From a virus, in IMG/VR virus record IMGVR_UViG_3300042731_004793, positions 1-32,830 of that record: a stretch of 32,830 bases of DNA, one strand, 5' to 3'. A program made the translations under genes and the position numbers. Below, in pieces: positions 7,601 through 14,947 of this stretch. Position 1 is the stretch's first letter, and every line of letters begins with the position of its first letter. The notes beneath the pieces are model-generated. The model was not told where the DNA came from, did no database searches, and saw only the letters and a list, made by a program, of their open reading frames with translations.

Positions 7601-10600
7601 CACTGATCTTGACGAATGGCCCTGCGGAGTCGGGTGCCGATGTTACCGGCAACAATGCCGACGATATGGTGTTTCGACAGTCGTCGGCTCCGAGTTCACC
7701 AAACGTCGGGTGGGTGTGGATCGACACCGACGACCTGAATGTATATCGATACAACGGAACATCTTGGGATCTGCTTACATCGCTCGATGCGTTATTGCTG
7801 AATAACGCTCCTGCAGAATCGGGAGCCGATGTCACCGAGAACAACGCAGACCGAATTATCTTTTATCAGTCGAGCGCACCAACGTCGCCGCAGGATGGCT
7901 GGTTGTGGGTCGATACCGACAACGACAATGTGTTTCAGCGTCGGTCGGGCGTGTGGCAGTTTATTGGATCTGCCGATGCCCTGAATTTGACCAATGCTCC
8001 GGCAGAAGCCGGGGCGGACGTGACCTCGAACAACGCGGACACGATCATCTTTGCCCAGTCGGCCCCGCCGTCTGCACAAGAGGGATACATTTGGATCGAC
8101 ACGGACGACTCGCTTGTTTATCGGTACAACGGGGCGACGTGGGATGAGATAACCGCACTCGATGCGCTGTTGTTGACGAACGCGGCAGCAGAGGCCGGAG
8201 CCGATGTTACAGGGAACAACGCGAACGACATCATCTTCCGGCAGAGTAGTGCGCCCGGTTCGCCGCAGACAGGCTGGATCTGGGTCGATACCGATGACTC
8301 TTTGGTTTACCGATATAACGGCGCAACGTGGGATGAAATAAGCGCACTCGATGCACTTCTGCTTACCAACGCGCCGTCGGAAGCCGGAGCCGATGTAACC
8401 CAAAACAATGCAGACACGATTGTCTATTCGCAGTCGGCACCACCGGGCACCCCGCAACAGGGCTGGATATGGGTCGACACGGACGACAGTCTCGTTTATC
8501 GGCACAACGGTTCGGTGTGGGAGGAAATCACTGCACTTGATGCGCTGTTGCTCACCAATGCAGCGGCGGAAGCCGGAGCCGATGTTACGGGGAACAATGC
8601 GGACGATGTAATTTTCGCTCAAGGCACGGCACCTGTAAGCCCACAGACCGGGTGGGTGTGGGTCGATACAGATGACTCACAGGTATACCGATACAACGGT
8701 GTCTCGTGGGATGCCATCACCGCGCTTGATGCTTTATTGCTGACCAATGCTCCAGCCGAGGCCGGTGCCGATGTCACCGCAAGTAACGCGGATACGATCA
8801 TCTTTTATCAGTCGGGCCAGCCGGGGTCGGCACAGACCGGGTGGCTTTGGGTCGATACCGATAACGATAACGTCTATCGGTACAACGGTGCGTCGTGGGA
8901 TTTCATTGGCTCCGGGGATGCGCTCAACCTCACGAATGGCCCGAGTGAGTCGGGAGCCGACGTTACCTCGAACAACGCACAGAACATCATCTTTCGGCAG
9001 AGCACTGAACCGGGGTCTGCACAGATCGGCTGGATTTGGGTCGATACCGATGACAGTTTGGTGTACCGCTATAACGGCGCGACGTGGGACGAGATAACCG
9101 CGCTTGATGCATTGCTGTTGACGAACGCACCAGCCGAAGCGGGAGCCGATGTCACCGCGAGTAATTCGCAGGACATCATCTTTCGACAGAGCACAGCGCC
9201 GGTCGGTGCATACGAGGGCTGGATTTGGGTCGATACCGATGACAGTCGCGTATATCGGTTCAATGGGTCGACGTGGGATCAGATCACAGCGTTAGATGCT
9301 CTCGAACTGACAAATGCACCAGCGGAAGCTGGAGCCGATCAGACTGCGAATCAGGCGAGCACGATCATCTATCGGCAGGCGAGCGCGCCATCGTCACCGC
9401 AGACAGGTTGGATTTGGGTCGATACCGACGACTCGCTGGTGTATCGATACAACGGCAGCACATGGGATGAGATCAGCGCGCTCGATGCATTGCTGTTGAC
9501 GAATGGTCCCGCCGAAGCCGATGCCGACGTGACGGGCGCGCATCCGAGCGAGTCATTCAACGAAGAACTGGTTTTAGATCGGGACATGGAACTGACCGGG
9601 CTGGATTACTGGCACGGCGCCGGGTCGCTTACGAAATCCGCGACGAACCCCGCTTTCGGTTCGCAATCGCTACAGGTGACCAATGTGGTCAGCGGCGGAA
9701 ACGCCGACGTTTACCAGGCAAAAAAGGGAACAAGCAGCGATCAGCTAATCGCGGTCGAGCCCGGCCAACGGCTGTTTTTTTCGGGGTGGGTCTATACGAC
9801 GGCAGGCGCGAGCTATGCCGATATTGGTGTTCGGACGTTTGATGCGAGCGAGTCACCGATCACATGGCTGGTGGCCTGCACTAATTCGCTGACCAGCACG
9901 TGGCAATACATTTCCGGCGAGCTGGTGATTCCAAGCGGCACGTATTTTGTCGTGCTTTGGCTGCGCGGCAGAGTCGGTGCAGCCGGGACCACACGGTGGG
10001 ACCGTGTGTCGATGCGAAAAACATCGGTCGGCGCAGACGTAACCGGCGACCAGATCACAGGCTTCCAATCGCTGTTGCCGAATTGGAATTTTGAAGTCAG
10101 CGATGGGGCCGGACGACCGGCAGCGATTTGGCCGGCGGAGGGCATTAACGATCTAAGCCAGATCGCTTATGGCGATATTGGAATCGAGATCAGCACGTCG
10201 CCGGATGCGTCGGTGGCTTACGGATTCCCGGCGATCCCTATCGACGATAACAAGCAATACATTGTGACGGTGCGGCACCGTTCGAGTGGGGCGGACGCCG
10301 ACGGTTTGTATCTGCGGTTTAACGAAATCGGCGGCTATCTTGTGACCGGCAAAACGCACATTGGAAATGGCGTTTCATGGCCGACGACACAGGACCGCGA
10401 TTCGTTCAAGGATCTGGTCGCAAACGGTCCTATGCCGGGAACGACGACGACCGAAGATTCTTATACATACACACCGACACCGGGCACTCGGTATGCCAGC
10501 TTGTGCTTTTATAACTGGGATGGTTCGGCGGTTGATTATTACGTTGAGCGCGTCAACATGGTGCCGCGTTTTAATGCGGCGGCGTCGATTTTTTATCAAA

Positions 10601-11322
10601 GTGCCGCGCCGAGTTCGCCGCGAGCAGGCTGGCTGTGGATCGATACGGACGACTCTGTTGTTTACCGATACAACGGATCGACGTGGAGCCAGATAGGCGC
10701 GAACGATCTGGCCGAGATCGGTGGGCTGTTGGTCGCCAACCAACTCGCGAGCCAGATGGTGTTTACGCAGGACTTGGTGATAAGTACAGGCGGACACCTG
10801 AGATCGGGGCAAAGCGCCTACAACACGGGTGTTGGCTATTTCCTCGAATACAACGGGGGATTCCCGCGTCTATCGATGCGCGCGGCCAGTGGTCAGGAGT
10901 TACAGCTTGATTCGGCTAACGACGTTCTCGATATTTCGCAACTCGATGCCGGATCGTTCAGTGCGAACATTTATGGCGTAAACAGTTCGCCGGTTTCGCG
11001 TACTGTGTATTACCGACGCGAGGGCAGGCTTGTCACGTTGTACGTGACGAGTGCTGTGCATCTGCAAAGCAACTCCGGGCTGTTTTATCTGACCGGGATA
11101 CCGTCGGAGCTAATTCCGACAACGGCGCAGACTGAGGTCGGTGGCACCTACGAGAACAACAATTATTCGTTCAACATTGCCTCGGCGCGGGTCAGCGGCA
11201 ACCGAATAGATTTTTATCGGCACTATGCGTCAGCGAACGAGTTGCAGGATGTGCTCTGGACCGGGGGCAGCAACTACAAAGGATTCACCAGTAACTGGAC
11301 GTTTCGATATTTTCTCGATTGA
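4657..11322 (+). CDS. Tail hub / central fibre protein, 2221 residues, with 11 tandem repeats
   Basis: The start is GTG 4657, inside the previous gene. Residues about 1-515 look like a gpJ-type/Prophage-tail hub: 'FELIDAAEAITDLF', 'NVERGALNT', 'GDIVRLRIDELRDF' and 'GRVTLELFGSS' are typical landmarks. Residues about 560-800 contain beta-strand blocks and a Gly-rich stretch (GGDGGNGGAGLLI, IDLGGGDGSAG). Residues 940-1631 are 11 tandem ~63-residue repeats with the core WIWVDTDDSLVYRYNGATWD. Two different carbohydrate-binding-like beta-sandwich segments follow (about 1640-1785 and 1800-1975), then a twelfth single repeat (from residue 1977) and a C-terminal tip whose 'GLFYLTGIPSELIPTT' and 'NYKGFTSNWTFRYFLD' resemble phage receptor-binding tips. 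It probably binds the host at the tail tip. Confidence 0.88.
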   Translation: MRQDNAAFSEANARRTKDIRFVIAIDWDGGTTVDRFTSHDDISGVPGTPIDDVVRGVSVLSQRIQPDKAVNSIGSLSFELIDAAEAITDLFRTRLSNLDGLYGRTCSVYVGYSDLSFSDFVLFQTQVVEEAEYQDGTYSVQCRDRQRETRSDILSPVTTTLLQSITESSTTLYLADTTDLEAVTHTASFSDETSGAWLYLRLSTGEIVKVAAADIGSGQVDNVERGALNTIPMEIEVDTGLGADRRPKVEEYIYIELPGPQMALALMTGAYGGNTLPAHWHLGIDPSYVATTDFSSLGDDLWDGSTGGRILRFEGLKKISGKRFIEGEIYQLLGLIPIIYADGTIGVKRQNVVLANAPYQALLDSRNVTRVSGLKHDMTAIINRVSVLWNWNGEDYTRETFFADQESAAIHQPQPVRELKFKGLHGSRHTVAIVTDLIHNVVDRWSGPPLRCSVDVHHLFNVIEPGDIVRLRIDELRDFSNTSQSSGGIDRSFEVQQVTVDHITGRVTLELFGSSRLSTFEAPTDATSVLPTGSYSPGGATDISTLTGYQTSPARLTSAITLTGNADMGNAGSIFYHDGDLQIDADITIEENVQLRIDGYLTINQSVSGVGNGPVGEDSSTFTNDLTGWNSYYASRNAANPGYFGTTQNDGGIDVVTAITYPARSFEAHDGGYEEITQVPLFNIDVDSSTGGITGLPSDLRGIAGSAGGFGKEDSTYQRGGDGGNGGAGLLIICKGLGFGASGNIDLGGGDGSAGTKFGSYDIWSGAGGGGAPGALLVLLDGAGVSVPQILGNFQAVQGSNPRSGTPMSAPTVVNDYVTEIQGNQPAGTRSYFDGQSAEDFTQSAYRVQYLVEDVTPEEDDPYDPTQPQVVEWTTYHDNGILSPPSTPTGDGTTGGWQRDPSLLAGVPNWFSIKSSISVTSGVWGTPALIGGEGDINAASIIFRQADPPASPEEGWIWIDTDDTFVYRYNGATWDPVAALDALILTNGPAESGADVTGNNADDMVFRQSSAPSSPNVGWVWIDTDDLNVYRYNGTSWDLLTSLDALLLNNAPAESGADVTENNADRIIFYQSSAPTSPQDGWLWVDTDNDNVFQRRSGVWQFIGSADALNLTNAPAEAGADVTSNNADTIIFAQSAPPSAQEGYIWIDTDDSLVYRYNGATWDEITALDALLLTNAAAEAGADVTGNNANDIIFRQSSAPGSPQTGWIWVDTDDSLVYRYNGATWDEISALDALLLTNAPSEAGADVTQNNADTIVYSQSAPPGTPQQGWIWVDTDDSLVYRHNGSVWEEITALDALLLTNAAAEAGADVTGNNADDVIFAQGTAPVSPQTGWVWVDTDDSQVYRYNGVSWDAITALDALLLTNAPAEAGADVTASNADTIIFYQSGQPGSAQTGWLWVDTDNDNVYRYNGASWDFIGSGDALNLTNGPSESGADVTSNNAQNIIFRQSTEPGSAQIGWIWVDTDDSLVYRYNGATWDEITALDALLLTNAPAEAGADVTASNSQDIIFRQSTAPVGAYEGWIWVDTDDSRVYRFNGSTWDQITALDALELTNAPAEAGADQTANQASTIIYRQASAPSSPQTGWIWVDTDDSLVYRYNGSTWDEISALDALLLTNGPAEADADVTGAHPSESFNEELVLDRDMELTGLDYWHGAGSLTKSATNPAFGSQSLQVTNVVSGGNADVYQAKKGTSSDQLIAVEPGQRLFFSGWVYTTAGASYADIGVRTFDASESPITWLVACTNSLTSTWQYISGELVIPSGTYFVVLWLRGRVGAAGTTRWDRVSMRKTSVGADVTGDQITGFQSLLPNWNFEVSDGAGRPAAIWPAEGINDLSQIAYGDIGIEISTSPDASVAYGFPAIPIDDNKQYIVTVRHRSSGADADGLYLRFNEIGGYLVTGKTHIGNGVSWPTTQDRDSFKDLVANGPMPGTTTTEDSYTYTPTPGTRYASLCFYNWDGSAVDYYVERVNMVPRFNAAASIFYQSAAPSSPRAGWLWIDTDDSVVYRYNGSTWSQIGANDLAEIGGLLVANQLASQMVFTQDLVISTGGHLRSGQSAYNTGVGYFLEYNGGFPRLSMRAASGQELQLDSANDVLDISQLDAGSFSANIYGVNSSPVSRTVYYRREGRLVTLYVTSAVHLQSNSGLFYLTGIPSELIPTTAQTEVGGTYENNNYSFNIASARVSGNRIDFYRHYASANELQDVLWTGGSNYKGFTSNWTFRYFLD
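7474..9549 (+). repeat. 11 tandem in-frame repeats (10 x 189 bp, 1 x 186 bp) in the fibre gene
   Basis: Unit starts are 7474, 7663, 7852, 8041, 8227, 8416, 8605, 8794, 8983, 9172 and 9361. Each unit encodes: IIFRQS.AP.SPQ.GWIWVD, then TDDSLVYRYNGATWDEI, then ALDALLLTNAPAEAGADVT and a short NNAD link. Copy 4 lacks one residue. Copies 3 and 8 form a variant pair (TDNDNV..., then FIGS.DALNLTN), five units apart, hinting at block duplication. Silent differences between copies are numerous. Confidence 0.95.
10585..10707 (+). repeat. Separated twelfth copy of the 63-residue fibre repeat
   Basis: After about 1 kb of unrelated sequence the motif returns once: 'SIFYQSAAPSSPRAGWLWID' then 'TDDSVVYRYNGSTWSQIG'. 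It lacks the DALLLTNAPAEAGADVT part and runs straight into the C-terminal tip domain, so it probably caps the fibre shaft. Confidence 0.85.
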
Positions 11323-11331
11323 GGGGCATGC

Positions 11332-12054
11332 ATGAAGTTTGCGATATACAGAAGCACCGGGGCGATCATTGCCGCTATCGACGCGGACGTGTTGTCGGAG
11401 GCCGAATTGCCAACACTGGCTGATGGGGGATACCTGACGATTGACGACCCGACTTATACCTCCCTGTCGGACGGCATGTTTGATTCTTACGGAATCCCGC
11501 TTTACCGAAACAACGCCGGCACGGTCGATAACCGAGTGCCACAATCGCGCTGGTGGATTGTGGTCGATCAAGGCGATAACGTCGTCGGCGGCGTGTGGTC
11601 ATACAGAGGTCGCACACCAAAGACACCGGCCAATCTACGGCTGGTCGAAGTCGATCAGGCGACACACGATATGGTCGAGTCGGGGCAGTATTTTGAAGAC
11701 AGCACGATCCCGCGCTGGTCGGTCGATGGCAACGACAATCTGGTCGAGAATGTCGATACGCGATTCGTGCTCGAGGTCGCGGCGAGTGCCACCGACATTG
11801 CGAGTGGAAGCCCGGTAGACCTGACTCTGACCTTGAAGGACTCCGGCGATCAGGTAGTGAACTATTCGGGCACGCGACAGATCTCGCTGCAACATGATGG
11901 CGCAATGAAGCAGGCACGCGTCACGTTCAACGCGGGTGTTGCCCAGGTGCTCGGGCGCGTGTTGGCCGAGGGCCTGTGGTCGGTCATAAGCATAGAGCCG
12001 GACCAATACCGGGTATCCGGAGACACGGTGCTTCGCGTTAGCGAAGCGTGGTAA
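11332..12054 (+). CDS. Accessory tail/fibre protein with C-terminal Ig-like segment
   Basis: A 240-residue protein, 9 nt after the fibre gene. The N-terminus (KFAIYRSTGAIIAAIDADVL) and a Trp-rich middle (QSRWWIVVDQGDNVVGGVWS) resemble proteins placed behind siphovirus receptor-binding proteins. Residues about 140-240 look like an Ig-type beta sandwich: 'TRFVLEVAASATDI', 'VDLTLTLKDSGDQVVNYSG', 'RVTFNAGVAQVLGRVLAEGL'. It may be a virion appendage or fibre chaperone. The family is not recognised; the structural role rests on position and beta content. Confidence 0.65.
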   Translation: MKFAIYRSTGAIIAAIDADVLSEAELPTLADGGYLTIDDPTYTSLSDGMFDSYGIPLYRNNAGTVDNRVPQSRWWIVVDQGDNVVGGVWSYRGRTPKTPANLRLVEVDQATHDMVESGQYFEDSTIPRWSVDGNDNLVENVDTRFVLEVAASATDIASGSPVDLTLTLKDSGDQVVNYSGTRQISLQHDGAMKQARVTFNAGVAQVLGRVLAEGLWSVISIEPDQYRVSGDTVLRVSEAW

Positions 12055-12082
12055 ATTCGTTTTTTATTTGGAGGCAGAACAA

Positions 12083-12307
12083 ATGGAATGTGCAATAGAT
12101 GGTTGCACCAACGATGCGACGATGACACCGCGCGTGAAGCTCGGGCCGAAATCTTGGTCTGCGTTTATCGACAGATCGGTGTGCGGTGGGCATACGAAAG
12201 AAGTCGCGGACCTGTTTGCTCAGGAAAAAGCCGACGCCGAAGCAGCCGACAGCGAGTTGTGCATACAGATGATTACGTTGCAAGTGGCGCTACGTCAGGC
12301 CGGGTGA
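12083..12307 (+). CDS. Small Cys/His protein, possible zinc knuckle
   Basis: The ATG at 12083 is chosen because TTGGAGG lies 8-13 nt upstream; a TTG 15 nt earlier is in frame but would start inside the SD. The product has 74 residues with C3-x4-C8 and C34-x2-H37, spacing suited to one zinc site, followed by a charged helix (EVADLFAQEKADAEAADSEL). It opens the lysis/envelope block. No family is recognised. Confidence 0.7.
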   Translation: MECAIDGCTNDATMTPRVKLGPKSWSAFIDRSVCGGHTKEVADLFAQEKADAEAADSELCIQMITLQVALRQAG

Positions 12308-12314
12308 TCGGGTA

Positions 12315-12860
12315 ATGGGGATCACAGGCAACAGCAAGGGTGTCCGTGCAGCCATTGTGGTTCTCGTTTTGTTGTTTATCGCGGCAGGGGCATGGTGTTC
12401 GAAGGCGGAGGCGCGCGACCGAACAACCGTAAGTTATGGGAACCTCGCCTTTGGTGGAGACTTTTGCACGGATTCGCTTGTGATCGGTCGAGAGTTCGGC
12501 GCGGAGAAATGGCTTGCCGGATTGGTCACGCATGGCACCGGGAATTGTCGCGGCGAATTCACCTCGGCAAATATCGGTGGATTTGTGCTCCACCAGTTAC
12601 ATTTTGGCGACAGGTTTAGTATCGGATTCGGGGCTGGCATATTCGAGCATGGCGATATCGGTATCGGGAAAGAAAGCATCTTGCTCGATACCACGGAACC
12701 GAGAAAGTCGGAACAGATGCAGTTCGCGGCGGTGATCTCGGTACGCGCGTACGCGCTCAATCGGAAACTGGTGATCGATATGCCCTTGCATTTTTCATCC
12801 GGGAAGGCGACCCGGTTCAATCCCGGAAAAAACCTGATTGCGGTCGGATACCGCTTTTGA
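12315..12860 (+). CDS. Secreted outer-membrane beta-barrel protein, PagL-like C-terminus
   Basis: A 181-residue protein. Residues 1-34 form a signal peptide: basic N-region, hydrophobic AAIVVLVLLFIAAGAW, likely cleavage after AEA. The rest alternates hydrophobic and polar residues as in a small barrel and ends in ...GYRF, the C-terminal aromatic signature of outer-membrane proteins. The end, 'LHFSSGKATRFNPGKNLIAV', resembles the acyloxyacyl hydrolase (PagL) region with His-x-Ser (H159, S161) before an NPG motif; a catalytic Glu was not identified, so enzymatic activity is unproven. In lambda the small barrel protein Lom likewise follows J. Possible roles: LPS modification, adhesion or superinfection exclusion. 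Confidence 0.65.
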   Translation: MGITGNSKGVRAAIVVLVLLFIAAGAWCSKAEARDRTTVSYGNLAFGGDFCTDSLVIGREFGAEKWLAGLVTHGTGNCRGEFTSANIGGFVLHQLHFGDRFSIGFGAGIFEHGDIGIGKESILLDTTEPRKSEQMQFAAVISVRAYALNRKLVIDMPLHFSSGKATRFNPGKNLIAVGYRF

Positions 12861-13157
12861 ATGATGGACCCCAGCTTTTGGAAGTGGCTGGCGGGTCTGG
12901 CGGCTACCGCGTGGGCGGCGATCATCTCCTGGAATTGGAGACGAGTTGTGGCCACATTAGACCGAGTACAGAAAGAGAAAGCCAACAAGGAATCGACTGA
13001 CGCTCGGTTTGCCGAGTTGAGGGGCGACATATCCGTATTGCTGGCGAAGGTCGAAGCTCACGACCTGAGAGATCGCGCGGCACACGAAGAGTTGCAAAGC
13101 GAGATCGCTAAGACCAATATCACCCTTGCTCGGATCGAGGGGAAACTGGACGGTTGA
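12861..13157 (+). CDS. Small membrane protein with coiled-coil tail
   Basis: A 98-residue protein starting at ATG 12861 (or 12864), touching the previous stop. One transmembrane segment (about residues 6-26, FWKWLAGLAATAWAAIISW) is followed by a long charged helix, 'RRVVATLDRVQKEKANKEST' and onward to 'ARIEGKLDG', predicted coiled coil. The layout is that of XhlA-like lysis accessory proteins or phage inner-membrane lysis regulators, with the order of helix and anchor reversed from XhlA. It probably works with the holin candidates downstream. Confidence 0.7.
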   Translation: MMDPSFWKWLAGLAATAWAAIISWNWRRVVATLDRVQKEKANKESTDARFAELRGDISVLLAKVEAHDLRDRAAHEELQSEIAKTNITLARIEGKLDG

Positions 13158-13177
13158 ATCTTCCACAGGGAAAAACC

Positions 13178-13510
13178 ATGCTGATTACTGTTGCCGGGAT
13201 CATCACCGCGGCCTATGGTGTGATCACAGAGGGGCCGACCGTGTGGCAGAGCGTAGGGTGGACATCACCGGCGCACCACGCGACCGACATTGCCGGAGCT
13301 TATGCGAGAGCCGATGAGATCGAGCAGGCATTGGCGGGGGAGATCAAGGGCGTATCCGATTACTTGCGCTGTCGGGACTTTCGAGAAGAGCTCACCGAGC
13401 TTCTGAAACAGCAGAGAGCCGGTGACACGTCGGTTGAGACATCAGAACGAATTGCCACATTGCGCCGACTCATGGAACAGAAGTACGAGTGCGATCGATT
13501 CGACGAATGA
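13178..13510 (+). CDS. Small membrane protein, lysis region
   Basis: ATG 13178 is preferred to an in-frame TTG at 13154 because AGGGAA lies 5-10 nt before it and the protein then begins with its membrane segment (MLITVAGIITAAYGVI). The remaining residues are soluble and helical with two Cys (YLRCRDF and KYECDRF). At 110 residues with an N-terminal anchor and a periplasm-sized helical domain it could be an inner-membrane spanin, but no embedded outer-spanin frame with a lipobox was found. It precedes the parS site and endolysin. Confidence 0.65.
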   Translation: MLITVAGIITAAYGVITEGPTVWQSVGWTSPAHHATDIAGAYARADEIEQALAGEIKGVSDYLRCRDFREELTELLKQQRAGDTSVETSERIATLRRLMEQKYECDRFDE

Positions 13511-13513
13511 GAG

Positions 13514-13529
13514 TGTTTCACGTGGAACA
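13514..13529. promoter_or_regulatory. Exact chromosomal-type parS site
   Basis: TGTTTCACGTGGAACA matches all 16 positions of the reverse complement of the Bacillus subtilis parS TGTTCCACGTGAAACA, the ParB-binding site conserved across bacterial phyla. It fills 16 of the 22 bases between the stop at 13510 and the endolysin ATG at 13533. The GTGGAA half also lies where the endolysin SD would be. A random exact match in this window on either strand is expected about 1.5 times in 100,000. Binding by host or phage ParB is inferred. Confidence 0.75.
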
Positions 13530-13532
13530 TGC

Positions 13533-13991
13533 ATGAACAGAATTGAAACAAGCACTTACGAGTTGGCGCAGCGATATGTCGGCACAAAAGAGGTCGCGGG
13601 AACAGTCAACAATCCGCTGATTATGGCGATGCTTCGGCTTGATGCCGGATGGCCGGAGGCGGACGAAGTGCCCTGGTGTAGCGCGTTCGCGAATTGGATC
13701 GCATGGAACCTACGGGTGTGTCGGTCGAAGAGCTTACGAGCGAGGTCGTGGCTTCTCGTCGGTGAGTGCGTGGATTTGCAGCCCGACGTTGGCATGGACG
13801 TAGTGATTTTGCAGAGAGGTGGGGGCGACCAGCCGGGGGCCGATGTAATTGAGGCTCCAGGGCACGTGGGTTTTTTCGGTGGGTTTAACGATCATTCTGT
13901 GATGGTGCTCGGGGGGAATCAGGGCGATACCGTTTCGCTGCGACCGTTCCCTATCGAGCGAGTTTTGGGATTCAGACGATTAGGGAGATAG
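13533..13991 (+). CDS. Endolysin, TIGR02594-type CHAP/NlpC-P60-like peptidase
   Basis: A 152-residue protein. The start at 13533 is chosen because the family begins close to 'TYELAQRYVGTKEVAG'; longer in-frame reading upstream overlaps the previous gene and is not protein-like. The catalytic Cys is C49 in 'EVPWCSAFANWIAW' and the His is H111 in 'APGHVGFFGGF', followed by 'VLGGNQGDTVSLRPFP', all hallmarks of TIGR02594 lysins. These cleave peptidoglycan peptides (amidase/endopeptidase). There is no signal peptide or SAR helix, so release to the periplasm should depend on a holin encoded nearby. The parS site sits directly upstream. Confidence 0.85.
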   Translation: MNRIETSTYELAQRYVGTKEVAGTVNNPLIMAMLRLDAGWPEADEVPWCSAFANWIAWNLRVCRSKSLRARSWLLVGECVDLQPDVGMDVVILQRGGGDQPGADVIEAPGHVGFFGGFNDHSVMVLGGNQGDTVSLRPFPIERVLGFRRLGR

Positions 13992-13994
13992 ACC

Positions 13995-14285
13995 ATGCTG
14001 GAAACACTCTTAACCGTGGTCATACCGGGCGCTGTGTCGTGGCTTGTGGCCATGTTTCGGCAACACGTCACGCCGTTGATACCGAATCACATGATGCCGT
14101 TCGCGATGGCATTTGGCGGAGCACTGATTACGTCACTCGCGGCGATATTCAACATCGACATACCGAATCTCGATCTGATTAGCAGCGACAAGATCGTTGC
14201 AGGATTTCAGGGGCTGGTGGGTGGCCTGTCGTCGGTCGGTCTGCATCAGCTCTACACGAAGCTGACAGGTCCGGACGAATCTTAG
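13995..14285 (+). CDS. Holin or antiholin candidate
   Basis: A 96-residue protein, 3 nt after the endolysin. It has two to three hydrophobic segments: residues about 4-20 ([17 protein letters not shown]), 34-52 ([19 protein letters not shown]) and 67-84 ([18 protein letters not shown]). Size, membrane topology and neighbours fit a holin. A second, more recognisable 3TM-type holin lies at 14948, so this could be the antiholin or a pinholin partner. Confidence 0.65.
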   Translation: MLETLLTVVIPGAVSWLVAMFRQHVTPLIPNHMMPFAMAFGGALITSLAAIFNIDIPNLDLISSDKIVAGFQGLVGGLSSVGLHQLYTKLTGPDES

Positions 14286-14310
14286 ATTCAACCAACCACA
14301 GGGAAGTCAC

Positions 14311-14946
14311 ATGAAAGACCTGATGATTTTTGCCTTCTTGTATTGCCTGTGCATTGGCGCGGCGCACGCGGGAACGAAACATTACGGAGATCTCGACGAT
14401 GACGATGTTGTGATCGTTCAGGGACCAGCCGGCGAACCGGGTCCACCGGGACCACAGGGAGAGGCAGGGCCACCCGGAGAAACAGGCCCACAGGGGCCAC
14501 CGGGCCTCGATGGTGCTCCCGGCCCACAGGGTCCGAAGGGTGATACAGGGGCACAGGGGCCAGAAGGCCCACAGGGGCCACAGGGGCCGCAGGGAGAGCC
14601 GGGAACCGACGGAGCCATCGGGCCACAAGGCCCACAGGGAGAAGTCGGCCCACAGGGAGCCACAGGACCGCAGGGAGAGCGTGGACCGCAGGGCATGCTC
14701 GATTTGCAGCAGTTCGACGAGATGCGCGATTACATGAGCGCAGTGAACGCTTTACAGGTTCACATGCCGAGTGCGCCCGGTAAGAGTCGAGTTACCGTTG
14801 GGACGGGCAACGCATATCGACGTACCGCTGTTGCGATTGGTTACAGTCGCATGTTCGACAATCCGGAGAAACCCATACTGACGCTCGGTGTGTCGAAGTC
14901 CGGCAGCGAGAAAGTCTGGCAGGCCGGTTTATCGTTCGAGTTCTGA
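14311..14946 (+). CDS. Collagen-stalk, YadA-anchored surface protein (trimeric autotransporter-like)
   Basis: A 211-residue protein in four parts. Residues 1-20 are a signal peptide ([17 protein letters not shown]). Residues 21-37 are a short acidic head ([10 protein letters not shown]). Residues 38-127 are 30 uninterrupted Gly-X-Y triplets, rich in GPQ, GPP and GE(P/A/T), a collagen-like triple-helix stalk. Residues 128-211 are a coiled-coil neck then a YadA-type anchor: '[20 protein letters not shown]', '[11 protein letters not shown]', '[10 protein letters not shown]', ending 'WQAGLSFEF' with a C-terminal Phe. YadA anchors trimerise as a 12-stranded outer-membrane barrel that exports the stalk, and collagen stalks also trimerise, so the parts agree. 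It lies between two holin-like genes. Probable roles: lysogenic-conversion adhesin or receptor masking. Confidence 0.85.
   Translation: MKDLMIFAFLYCLCIGAAHAGTKHYGDLDDDDVVIVQGPAGEPGPPGPQGEAGPPGETGPQGPPGLDGAPGPQGPKGDTGAQGPEGPQGPQGPQGEPGTDGAIGPQGPQGEVGPQGATGPQGERGPQGMLDLQQFDEMRDYMSAVNALQVHMPSAPGKSRVTVGTGNAYRRTAVAIGYSRMFDNPEKPILTLGVSKSGSEKVWQAGLSFEF
14422..14691 (+). repeat. Collagen-like 9-bp codon-triplet repeat (30 units)
   Basis: This 270-bp stretch encodes 30 Gly-X-Y triplets without a break. At DNA level GGCCCACAGGG-like blocks recur, giving a low-complexity stretch prone to unequal exchange. The antisense strand is also open here, which is a by-product of the GPQ codons. Confidence 0.9.
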
Positions 14947-14947
14947 C

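Noticed and set aside
7474-9549. Diversity-generating retroelement variable repeat
   Set aside because: No reverse transcriptase gene or template repeat was found, and differences between copies are spread over all base types.
6187-9587. Several minus-strand open frames in the fibre repeats
   Set aside because: They mirror the codon pattern of the forward repeats and lack ribosome binding sites.
14418-14696. Minus-strand open frame with Pro/Cys/Gly repeats
   Set aside because: It is the antisense of the collagen triplets.
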